A stretch of 61,356 nt of DNA from Candidatus Aminicenantota bacterium (GTDB lineage: Bacteria; Acidobacteriota; Aminicenantia; Aminicenantales; Aminicenantaceae), in assembly GCA_020344415.1 (NCBI GenBank), contig CP070825.1, forward strand, positions 3,576,135-3,637,490, given 5' to 3'. Below the pieces are notes generated by a model, which was given only the letters and a program-made list of their open reading frames with translations, was not told the origin of the DNA and ran no database searches. A program made the translations under genes and the position numbers. This document shows positions 54,613-61,356 of the stretch, in pieces (positions within the stretch are counted from its first letter, which is position 1; the number at the start of each line of letters is the position of its first letter).

Positions 54613-55974
54613 GTGGTTAAAAAGGCTGCAGTAATTATATTCGTTTTTATTTCTATCTTAGGTCTGAATTTTGCCGCAAGTAAGAAATTCAATGGATTAA
54701 AGGTTGGGCAGAGACCTGCGGATTTTATTATCAATTTGGCTGAAAAAAATGCGCGCTTGCTAAACTTTGTGGTCACTGATGAAATTCTTCGATGTTATGA
54801 TATAAAGGGAAATTTTAAGTCTTATGTGCTCGAGCTGCAAAACACAGATGAAGAGGGCTTTATTGAAATCGCTGGAGATGAGAGCGGAGATGTCATCCAG
54901 CTCCAATGGGGATATTCACCCATAAGAAGTTTGCGAAAAATATTCGTTGAATTAGGAGAGGATCCTCAAGACTTCCTTATGGGTAATTTTCAGGATAGGT
55001 TTCATGTCATTTCATACGGAGGACAGTATTATCTGATCCATCCAAGCATTGCTTCGTGCTTTCCATCCTTTGATACGAATATACTCCGTTTAGAGGACAA
55101 ACACCCGGCTTTCTTCATAACTGATGTTCAAGGACAACTAAAGCTCGTCTCTAACAGTGCTCCAGGATTCCCTGATGAATTCGACTATGTGTGGCACCAA
55201 ACATCGACAGAATATTCTCCAAACCTTTTGTGGGAGAAAGTCCAGAAGAAATGGATGGGGGGATTGTCAACAGAGAATGTTTGGAGCGAAAATACTGAGG
55301 ATAGAAGTATCCATTTTCGAGGCAATAAGCTCGGTCATCAAAACGATAAATTTGCACCCTGGCCAAATAGGATGCAGCCCAAGATTGATAGATTAGTGAT
55401 TCAGTTAAACGAAGATGGTAGAGGAGGACAAATAAAGAGCACATCTCCCTCATTTCATTATGGGTTTTACAAAGCAAGCATTAAAGCGAGTCAGATGACG
55501 GAATGCGATACCTCCAACCTTAAAGGAGTGACAAACGGCTTTTTTGTGTACCAACCAGGAGCCACAGATGACTATTTCGAAGAAATTGATGTAGAAATTT
55601 TGAGCAGAGAGCCAGAATATGTTTATTTCACTATTTGGAGAGGAAGAAAGCTCTTTAATCCGTGGAGGAAGACACATTGGAAGTGGTCTAAGAAAGTGAA
55701 AGTCGGGAGAAGAACAGATAGAGCCTTCCACTCCTACGGCTTCAAATGGCTTCCAGACAGGATTGAATTTTATGTTGACAATTTTAGAGAACCTAAAGTT
55801 GTCTACCACGAATCAGACGATAAAAGTGCCCAACATATTCCTAATCAGAATGCTTATTTGATTTTCAATAATTGGACCGGTTCAAAATACTGGTCAGGGG
55901 AAAATCCACAAAAGATAGAAAAAATGTTCATAGATTGGGTTGATTATAGCCCCCTTGAAGAGAATTACAAATAA
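54613..55974 (+). CDS. Exported protein with C-terminal GH16 glycoside hydrolase domain, 453 aa
   Basis: GTG start with GAGAGGG upstream; signal peptide VKKAAVIIFVFISILGLNFAA. Residues about 25-180 form an unrecognised beta-rich domain. Residues about 230-450 are GH16-like: the active-site motif EEIDVEIL (Glu324-x-Asp326-x-Glu328), YGFYKASIKAS, FHSYGFKWLPDRIEFYVDN and the final IDWVDYSP are typical. GH16 enzymes cleave beta-1,3/1,4-glucans or galactans, or transfer glycans. Next to a GT2 synthase and exporter it may trim or release the product. AT-rich promoter region upstream (about 54545-54600). Confidence 0.85.
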   Translation: MVKKAAVIIFVFISILGLNFAASKKFNGLKVGQRPADFIINLAEKNARLLNFVVTDEILRCYDIKGNFKSYVLELQNTDEEGFIEIAGDESGDVIQLQWGYSPIRSLRKIFVELGEDPQDFLMGNFQDRFHVISYGGQYYLIHPSIASCFPSFDTNILRLEDKHPAFFITDVQGQLKLVSNSAPGFPDEFDYVWHQTSTEYSPNLLWEKVQKKWMGGLSTENVWSENTEDRSIHFRGNKLGHQNDKFAPWPNRMQPKIDRLVIQLNEDGRGGQIKSTSPSFHYGFYKASIKASQMTECDTSNLKGVTNGFFVYQPGATDDYFEEIDVEILSREPEYVYFTIWRGRKLFNPWRKTHWKWSKKVKVGRRTDRAFHSYGFKWLPDRIEFYVDNFREPKVVYHESDDKSAQHIPNQNAYLIFNNWTGSKYWSGENPQKIEKMFIDWVDYSPLEENYK

Positions 55975-56015
55975 ACTTGGGCAGAGAAAGATATTTATCT
56001 GGAATTATTTTGAAG

Positions 56016-56492
56016 TCAAGAAAACAATCTCTTTACCAAAGTTCCAATACTTTGGGCGTAGCGCTCGCAACTTTTTAGAGCTCTCTGATCAGGGGGACCT
56101 ATTGAAACAGGTCCATAGTGGTCTCCTATGGGCTCACCCTGGACAACCATTCCATGAATCAAAAGTGCATTTATAATATTCAGGATTGTTGTTTCATTAC
56201 CTCCTCCGACATTCGCAGCGGAAGAGAAAGCACCTCCGACTTTGCCTTGAAGTTTTCTGTGATATTTCACGCTTTCATCCAGAAGTTTCTTCAAAGGCCA
56301 GGCCATAGATCCATAATAGGTCGGAGATCCAAAGATTAAACATTCATAATCGAGCAGTTCCTCGATATTGGTATCCTCAACTTTCTTTGTATTTACTTTT
56401 AATCCTTCATCATTTAGAACTCCAGCAATTTTTTCTGCCATTTTCTCTGTGTTTCCGGTTCGGGAATGGTAGCAAATTAGAACTTTTAGCAT
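56016..56492 (-). CDS. Flavodoxin-family protein (FMN-binding), 158 aa
   Basis: The start at 56492 is set by AGGAGGT six bases upstream. Opens with LKVLICYHSRTGNTEKMAEKIAGVL, the FMN phosphate-binding loop (SRTGNTE), then YECLIFGSPTYYGSMAWPLKKLLDE and AFSSAANVGGGNETTILNI, as in WrbA/flavodoxin-like NAD(P)H quinone or multimeric flavodoxin proteins. Electron carrier or reductase in the cytoplasm. It is convergent with the GH16 gene. Confidence 0.9.
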   Translation of the reverse strand: MLKVLICYHSRTGNTEKMAEKIAGVLNDEGLKVNTKKVEDTNIEELLDYECLIFGSPTYYGSMAWPLKKLLDESVKYHRKLQGKVGGAFSSAANVGGGNETTILNIINALLIHGMVVQGEPIGDHYGPVSIGPPDQRALKSCERYAQSIGTLVKRLFS

Positions 56493-56692
56493 AGTCATAC
56501 CTCCTCTCATAATTTATTATTTGTATTGCCATAATACTGATTATATCTTTTTATTATTATTATCAAGCTCACATACGGAAATCTTCCTTTATCACAAGAA
56601 GATTGTTAGGACAGATGCCGGGCCTTCTTTTTTTCTCCTGTGGAAGAAATTACTTTTTATCTGTTCATCTTATCCAGATAGTTCAATCTTTA

Positions 56693-57361
56693 TTAAAAAA
56701 GTTGATTAATGGCATAAGCAAGGATGACACGAGGCAAAAGGACAGGCAATGATATCAGGCGTTGTAATTCCCTCCTGTCCTCCATTTTATATCCAATACA
56801 ATCGAGAACGACTGCTTCAACGTTCTCTCTGGTAAGCCTCTGGGCAATTTCCTCCCAGTTTTTTTCTTCTGCATAAGGAGATTTTGCCTCCACGATAATT
56901 TCCCTCATTCTCCATTTTTTCGTTGTCATTTCTATCTGATTTTCTAATGGAACTACAGCTCCAAGGTGCTGGATCTGCAGCATCTCCGTAATTAGAAAGT
57001 TGAGATAGTTATATGGGGAAATTACCGAGGGGTAAGATTTGGTCTCTGGGAAATCATGTGTGCATAGCAATCCGACCGCCTGAACTCTTATTTTCTTCTT
57101 CATTGAGTGAATAACTTCAGGTAAAAGAGCACTTATTTTTGGCTCGCTCAATCTAACCTGGCTGCCATCCCTTAGGCGGCTGACCAAGAGCGTTTCTCCA
57201 CTTTCAGGCTGTAATTGTCCAATTTCCGCCGGGGAGAGATTATCCAGTAATCCTGCTTCCACTATATCTATATGAGGAAGAAATAGAGGCCCTATTTCAG
57301 TTGTGATATCTTCTCTTGGAGACTGACCGATTGTTAGAAGACCGACCTTTACCGAATTCAT
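56693..57361 (-). CDS. AroM-family protein, 222 aa
   Basis: KVGLLTIGQSPREDITTEIGPLF is the hallmark opening of AroM proteins, and VEAVVLDCIGYKMEDRRELQRLISLPVLLPRVILAYAINQL the conserved end. It belongs to the Asp/Glu racemase-like superfamily; the biochemical role of AroM is unknown (E. coli aroM sits next to aroL). Same strand as the DUF1177 and permease genes upstream, but a 140-base repeat array separates it from DUF1177. Confidence 0.9.
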   Translation of the reverse strand: MNSVKVGLLTIGQSPREDITTEIGPLFLPHIDIVEAGLLDNLSPAEIGQLQPESGETLLVSRLRDGSQVRLSEPKISALLPEVIHSMKKKIRVQAVGLLCTHDFPETKSYPSVISPYNYLNFLITEMLQIQHLGAVVPLENQIEMTTKKWRMREIIVEAKSPYAEEKNWEEIAQRLTRENVEAVVLDCIGYKMEDRRELQRLISLPVLLPRVILAYAINQLF

Positions 57362-57365
57362 TCTG

Positions 57366-57500
57366 TAACCTTATTCTGTTAACCTGTAGGTTTGATGAAT
57401 CAAATGCCTACAGTCTTCCTGCATGTGGGCTTGATGAATCAAGCCCCTGCGCGTTCAAAAAAATGAGCTTGATGAATCAAACCCCTACCCCTCATAATAA
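57366..57500. repeat. Array of three GCTTGATGAATCAAGC hairpins
   Basis: Three inverted copies in a row: TAGGTTTGATGAATCAAATG (about 57385), GTGGGCTTGATGAATCAAGC (about 57425) and GAGCTTGATGAATCAAACCC (about 57466). They are the reverse-strand form of the repeats at 12,046, 12,140 and 17,667. They lie between the DUF1177 and aroM genes. Confidence 0.8.
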
Positions 57501-57504
57501 CAGT

Positions 57505-58446
57505 TTATTTGTTTCCCAAGGTTTTTAAATGTTCCATAGAGCCGTAAAGTGAAAGCAATCTTTGGAATTCTTTCTCATCAAAAAAGGAACATTTTCCCTC
57601 GCCAAAAGCTTTGGCCACTTCTACAGCAAACCTAACTGCCATTTCTATATCCAACGCATGGTTCGCACCTGTAGCACATCCTGGAACAGGGACCTCGGTC
57701 GTGATTGCTATCCCAACCACTGGAGCATGGGTCACAGTGGCAGGTTGGAGAATACTGTTGAGATGGAAAATTTCATTTCCATATGGAGTTATATCTTGCA
57801 TTGAGAGAGGAAATACAACTGGGAGCTTGCCGGTCACTATCTGCATTATATCTAATAGATCCTCGCTGACTCTCAGTATGTATCCATCTTTGACTGTTGG
57901 AGAGATAGCGAATCCACGAGAGTTGATTACCCTGTTGCCCTTGGTCGTGTCTATAGAGAGGATGGCCTCCATTCGTTCATCGATCTCGTATTTATTCATG
58001 GTCTCCATGGAGACAGGTGCATCCATGAAAGAAACAGGATCATGAGAAATGATAGGTGAGCAGGGGCAGAGATGAGTGGCTACTATTACATCGCCATTGA
58101 GCATGTCTCCTTTTTTTCTCATATCTGCCAATTTTGCTGCTGTAGCCAGAGCTGTTATTGCCCCATCTGCGTCAGAGACCAGGCCAATTTTATGAGGTCT
58201 CGCGCCTATTCCTCCCAAACGCCCTATAATACCTAATGTTGGCGCCGCATTTCCTTTGGATTTACTCTTTTTACCTCTTATATTAATTTTTATGAATTCT
58301 GTTTCACCTTTTTCTTCTTTGATCTTCCGAGTTTCAATTTCTGGCTCCTCTAATCCTTTGTTCAAGAAGAATTCCCTTATTTCCGCTTTTTCTATGACTG
58401 GGGTTTCCAACAGCTCGCATATTTCTATTACTTGTTTCAGAGCCAT
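57505..58446 (-). CDS. DUF1177 family protein, 313 aa
   Basis: A complete DUF1177 protein: LKQVIEICELLETPVIEKAEI at the start, TLGIIGRLGGIGARPHKIGLVSDADGAI and DVIVATHLCPCSPIISHDPVSFMDAPV in the middle, VPVPGCATGANHALDIEMAVRFA near the end. The family may be a metal-dependent peptidase-like fold, but no activity is established. AAAAGGAG precedes the ATG, four bases after the permease stop. In other genomes it is, as I recall, often beside AroM and a transporter, as here. Confidence 0.9.
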   Translation of the reverse strand: MALKQVIEICELLETPVIEKAEIREFFLNKGLEEPEIETRKIKEEKGETEFIKINIRGKKSKSKGNAAPTLGIIGRLGGIGARPHKIGLVSDADGAITALATAAKLADMRKKGDMLNGDVIVATHLCPCSPIISHDPVSFMDAPVSMETMNKYEIDERMEAILSIDTTKGNRVINSRGFAISPTVKDGYILRVSEDLLDIMQIVTGKLPVVFPLSMQDITPYGNEIFHLNSILQPATVTHAPVVGIAITTEVPVPGCATGANHALDIEMAVRFAVEVAKAFGEGKCSFFDEKEFQRLLSLYGSMEHLKTLGNK

Positions 58447-58450
58447 GTTT

Positions 58451-59806
58451 TTACTCCTTTTCAGGAAAAATTTTCATAACCGTATAATAAAGTATAATTG
58501 AGGAGATAATCCCATTGAAAGCAAAAATAGAAAAAGGGAAAATTTTAATCACAAAAGGATGGCCAGAAGTTGTCCAACCGATTAAAAAGGAAGCAAGATA
58601 AACCCCCAGGGCTTTATAGTTGATTTTGGAGTAAGCGTCTTTCTTAAAATCCTTTTTCCTTAATCTTCTCAAGAAATAATAGTCACAGATGAAAATCCCC
58701 CCAATCGGTCCGATGCTCACTGTCAGGATGATCAAGAAGAGTTCGAGTCTCTCTAGGATGCCCAAAGCTGCAAACAGGGAGGCGAAAATGCCTGCTGCAA
58801 TAGTTGTTTTCCACCTTTTTGTTCGAAAAATGTTGTTCAAAGCCAATACTGATGAATATATGTTGCTGTCATTTGTCGTCCATTGAGCCAGGAGAAGGAC
58901 GAGGAAACCGATGAATCCCAATCCGAGATATTGATTGTCGATTACAAGTTCTGGAAGTCTTTCGTGATAGACTCCGGTATTCATGGCTAAGACCGAACCA
59001 ACGAGGTGAAGGAAAGCACTCGCAGCCATGGCGACGCCAGCTGCCAGGAAAATATCTTTCATTCGGGGGCGAGCATAGCGAAATATGTCTGCACTGGTTG
59101 TTGCTCCTACGATAAATCCACCTGCCACGATAGATGCAGCCGCGCCTAGAGTTATAGGGTAGGGGTCAGGTTGATGGTTTAAAGCTGCTGTAACTAAGGT
59201 TTCTGAGGGCAAGAAATGAAAGCCAATTTTTATGATCCCCCACAAGAAGATTATGATCATGAATGGAGAAGCTAGCCAGCTCAGAGTGCTCAGACCTCGA
59301 ATGCCGAAAATAGCGGGAATCATCATTAAGATGCCGCATAAAAAAGAGAAGATTGGCAGTGGAAAGTCTGTTTCAAAATAAAACTGGACGGTTCGGGCAA
59401 AAAAGGCGGCCTGAACGCCGAACCATCCGATAAGGGAAAACGCAATGGAGAGAGATATAATGATAGCTCCAATTCTGCCGAAGGAAAAGTTGGCTATCAA
59501 TGGAGTAGAAAATCCAGTCTTCGCTCCGATAAACCCTGTGAGCCCCATCATTACAATAAGGATTATTTCTCCCAAAAGATATGAGAATATTACGCTTGAG
59601 ATTTTCCCTAGACCTAATCCGATCATCATTCCACGAAAAATGGCTGACATGACAACTGCAATCCCTATCCATATAACAGCCAGGTTAATCCAGGTTTTTC
59701 TCTTATCTAAAGGGACGGATTCTAGAGAGAAATCTTCAAGAAGCTCGGAGGACGCCTTGTTTTTTTTCATGTTTCTTTTTTCCGGTTGTTCAATTTCCAT
59801 TTCCAT
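58451..59806 (-). CDS. NCS1-family purine/cytosine permease, 451 aa
   Basis: About 12 membrane segments. Typical NCS1 regions: DKRKTWINLAVIWIGIAVVMSAIFRGMMIGLGLG, GEIILIVMMGLTGFIGAKTGFSTPLIANFSFGRIGAIIISL, IGWFGVQAAFFARTV, QWTTNDSNIYSSVLALNNIF and VSIGPIGGIFICDYYFLRR. CodB-like members import cytosine, hydantoins or related heterocycles. First gene of the permease-DUF1177-AroM cassette; the substrate of the cassette is unknown. Confidence 0.9.
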   Translation of the reverse strand: MEMEIEQPEKRNMKKNKASSELLEDFSLESVPLDKRKTWINLAVIWIGIAVVMSAIFRGMMIGLGLGKISSVIFSYLLGEIILIVMMGLTGFIGAKTGFSTPLIANFSFGRIGAIIISLSIAFSLIGWFGVQAAFFARTVQFYFETDFPLPIFSFLCGILMMIPAIFGIRGLSTLSWLASPFMIIIFLWGIIKIGFHFLPSETLVTAALNHQPDPYPITLGAAASIVAGGFIVGATTSADIFRYARPRMKDIFLAAGVAMAASAFLHLVGSVLAMNTGVYHERLPELVIDNQYLGLGFIGFLVLLLAQWTTNDSNIYSSVLALNNIFRTKRWKTTIAAGIFASLFAALGILERLELFLIILTVSIGPIGGIFICDYYFLRRLRKKDFKKDAYSKINYKALGVYLASFLIGWTTSGHPFVIKIFPFSIFAFNGIISSIILYYTVMKIFPEKE

Positions 59807-59952
59807 AGCTCTTCAGTTTCCATTGTTTGAAAACTCTCGAAAACATTGAACAAAAGAAATGCAAACAAGACTTTTCGAATCCTTGCAGGAGAAGGAGTCC
59901 CTCAATAAGAAGCGGCTGGTCGAGCATCTACTCTAGCACATGAAAAAATTTG

Positions 59953-60471
59953 ATGTCAAACGAAGAAAGAGTTGAGATAAGGTTGGATTTTCAATCTTTT
60001 CCGATTGACATCGTTTTTCCTTTTGTTATAGATTATCTGAAAATGAAGACATTAAGTGTCAAAAGTGAATGGGCAGAGGTTGAGAAAGTAAGAACTTTTT
60101 TACAAGGAAATCTTAATGAATTAAATATTTCAGATGAAGAGTATTACCAGATTGAGGTATCTTTGCTGGAGGTATGCATCAATATCATAATGTACGCTTA
60201 TCCAGAAGAGAAAGGTGAGATTTCCCTCAGGACTTGGCAAGAAGAGGAAAAGATTTTTTTCGAAATCATAGATTGGGGCATCCCGTTTGATCCGAGAAAA
60301 GTAAAGAAACCTGATATTATAGAAAATGTAAAGAACCAGAAGAGAGGTGGGCTAGGGATTTTCCTTTCCCGAAAGCTGATGGATGGATTTGACTACAAAC
60401 GGGAAAACAACAAGAACATCCTAACGATGTATAAAAATATTAAAGAACCGGGAATGTCAGAGTCAGTATAA
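59953..60471 (+). CDS. RsbW-like ATP-binding protein (HATPase_c_2), 172 aa
   Basis: A GHKL ATPase domain as in anti-sigma factor kinases: YYQIEVSLLEVCINIIMYAYPEEKGEI (N box), DWGIPFDPRKV (G1) and RGGLGIFLSRKLMDGFDY (G2). Such proteins phosphorylate anti-sigma-antagonists, or bind sigma factors. The start is uncertain: ATG 59953 has no clear ribosome site, and ATG 60043 would still leave a full domain (about 142 aa, the usual size). No antagonist or sigma gene adjoins. It overlaps the convergent gene by 9 bases. Confidence 0.85.
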   Translation: MSNEERVEIRLDFQSFPIDIVFPFVIDYLKMKTLSVKSEWAEVEKVRTFLQGNLNELNISDEEYYQIEVSLLEVCINIIMYAYPEEKGEISLRTWQEEEKIFFEIIDWGIPFDPRKVKKPDIIENVKNQKRGGLGIFLSRKLMDGFDYKRENNKNILTMYKNIKEPGMSESV

Positions 60472-61296
60472 GACTTTATCCTCTCCGATTTTCTTAATCC
60501 GTTTATCCAGCCACTTGATTATCAAGTCCCTCCGAAGAAGCATGAATTTGATTTCATCATCTGTTAGATAATCTTCGGTAATTTCTTTAATCACCTCAGC
60601 ATTTAAGCTTTTTAATTTCTCGACAAATGCTCGGGGGAGTTCTTTCATGATGAAAGTCGGACCTTCTTTATATTTTTCGTCATATACGAGTTTCTTTTTG
60701 TATTTACTGGAGGAACTGAAGGTGCGGGAATGGTCTATGAGGATCATCCGCCAGTCTTTAGTAAAGAGAAACTGGTTTTGGTGCCGGTCTTGGTTGGCAA
60801 TCAAATTATCGAAAGCCCGCTGCAGGTAATACGCCCTATTCAGAGGGAATATTTTATAAGAGGGGGTTTTGATTTTTTTCTCAACTTTATCCCTGAGGGT
60901 TATACAATCGTCCATCCAAAATTGACAGGAGCCTCGGTTTTCCTGAAATCTTCTTTCCACTGTAGCGGGGACCATGTTCAGGCCTAAATATTTGTCTAAA
61001 CGGTAAGCCACGATTTCCCATTTCCAGTTCTCAACATAACCCGACATCCGTCCTGCTGGATTTTTCCATAATGCCCTATTCGTGATTCCATCTTTTTCCA
61101 ACGTGAGAACCCAGGGCTCAGTCACAGCTTCTCTTTTTTCAAACGGCTGTTCTTGCTTTATGATTTTTGCTGTTATGAGGAACTCTTCCCATTTCTCTCT
61201 TTCTGCCAATTCTTCTGGAGTGAATTGTGCCAGGGACTGAAAAAGGAACCCCAAAACGATTATTGCGAAGAAAAGTGTTATGAATCTCTTTTTCAT
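60463..61296 (-). CDS. Exported atypical-kinase-like protein (PI3K/PI4K- or Fam20-like core), 277 aa
   Basis: AGGAGG precedes the ATG. Signal peptide KKRFITLFFAIIVLGFLFQSLAQ. The remaining segments match the kinase-like pattern: ALWKNPAG (Lys78, possible ATP Lys), WKWEIVAYRLDKYLGL (Glu94, helix-C-like), FDNLIANQDRHQNQFLF (Asp170-x-x-x-Asn174 as catalytic/Mg loop) and MILIDHSRTF (Asp188, metal-binding). This is how PI3/4-kinase-like, HipA-like and Fam20-like enzymes look. The export signal is unusual, as ATP is scarce outside the cytoplasm. Substrate unknown. Confidence 0.7.
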   Translation of the reverse strand: MKKRFITLFFAIIVLGFLFQSLAQFTPEELAEREKWEEFLITAKIIKQEQPFEKREAVTEPWVLTLEKDGITNRALWKNPAGRMSGYVENWKWEIVAYRLDKYLGLNMVPATVERRFQENRGSCQFWMDDCITLRDKVEKKIKTPSYKIFPLNRAYYLQRAFDNLIANQDRHQNQFLFTKDWRMILIDHSRTFSSSSKYKKKLVYDEKYKEGPTFIMKELPRAFVEKLKSLNAEVIKEITEDYLTDDEIKFMLLRRDLIIKWLDKRIKKIGEDKVLY

Positions 61297-61356
61297 TTCT
61301 CCTCCTCCTTATCCTTTGAAGTTTTTCGAACCATAATTTATCAAAAAAGCCCAGAT

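Overview
The window looks like chromosome from an uncultivated, strictly or largely anaerobic, Gram-negative-type bacterium. The gene repertoire resembles Candidatus Aminicenantes or a nearby Acidobacteriota-like lineage: a VPS10/BNR-repeat exported protein, a DUF5916 outer-membrane-type protein, a large M14 peptidase, a YtcJ-type amidohydrolase, a four-subunit ferredoxin-dependent 2-oxoacid oxidoreductase, an aldo/keto reductase with 4Fe-4S domains and a large (Bacillus-type) SRP RNA. This placement is an inference from gene content, not a phylogeny. Base composition is moderate (roughly 40-45% G+C by eye). TGA is used as a normal stop codon.

Region 1 (1-6,000): tail of a cysteine-rich protein, a DUF169-like remnant, tRNA-Arg(CCG), a small exported peptide, an amidohydrolase, a PilZ protein, and a DUF5916 gene interrupted by one in-frame TGA at a position that should be Trp. 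Region 2 (6,000-12,100): FemAB/CelD-like acyltransferase, an MshA-like GT4 glycosyltransferase, a PIG-L deacetylase and a tandem-GNAT acyltransferase (together resembling three of the four mycothiol-biosynthesis activities), then a full-length transketolase. Region 3 (12,200-30,150): thermonuclease-like protein, CPA2 antiporter, VPS10 protein, GlcD-like oxidase, epimerase, DHOD-like/ACT/POT/YjbQ series, ArsR-DsrE pair, GH99-like protein, M14 peptidase, membrane Zn peptidase.

Region 4 (30,150-42,600): SRP RNA, a four-gene operon (cobO-type adenosyltransferase, small zincin, DapA-like lyase, Fe-S aldo/keto reductase), serS followed by two tRNA-Ser genes, a methyltransferase, the porGDAB-type operon, and mutY with a DHH-like gene. 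Region 5 (42,800-56,000): a rubrerythrin-like protein and an envelope/exopolysaccharide locus: GT4, HEAT-repeat membrane protein, GT2 synthase, TPR + YaiO-like barrel, a 778-aa fusion of phosphatase-like domains with a polyprenol-kinase-like membrane domain, an unrecognised membrane-anchored protein, another GT4 and an exported GH16. Region 6 (56,000-61,356): flavodoxin, AroM/DUF1177/NCS1-permease cassette, RsbW-like ATPase domain, and an exported atypical-kinase-like protein.

Intergenic space holds several short dispersed repeat families: hairpins with core GCTTGATTCATCAAGC, GTCATTGCGAG repeats, CCTGGATTATTCACGA hairpins, and three elements bounded by inverted GGGGTCAGG/GGGGCAGG-type ends. 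No transposase, phage gene or CRISPR array was seen. The best candidates for undescribed biology are the exopolysaccharide locus with its phosphatase/kinase fusion, the Msh-like trio, and the exported kinase-like protein.
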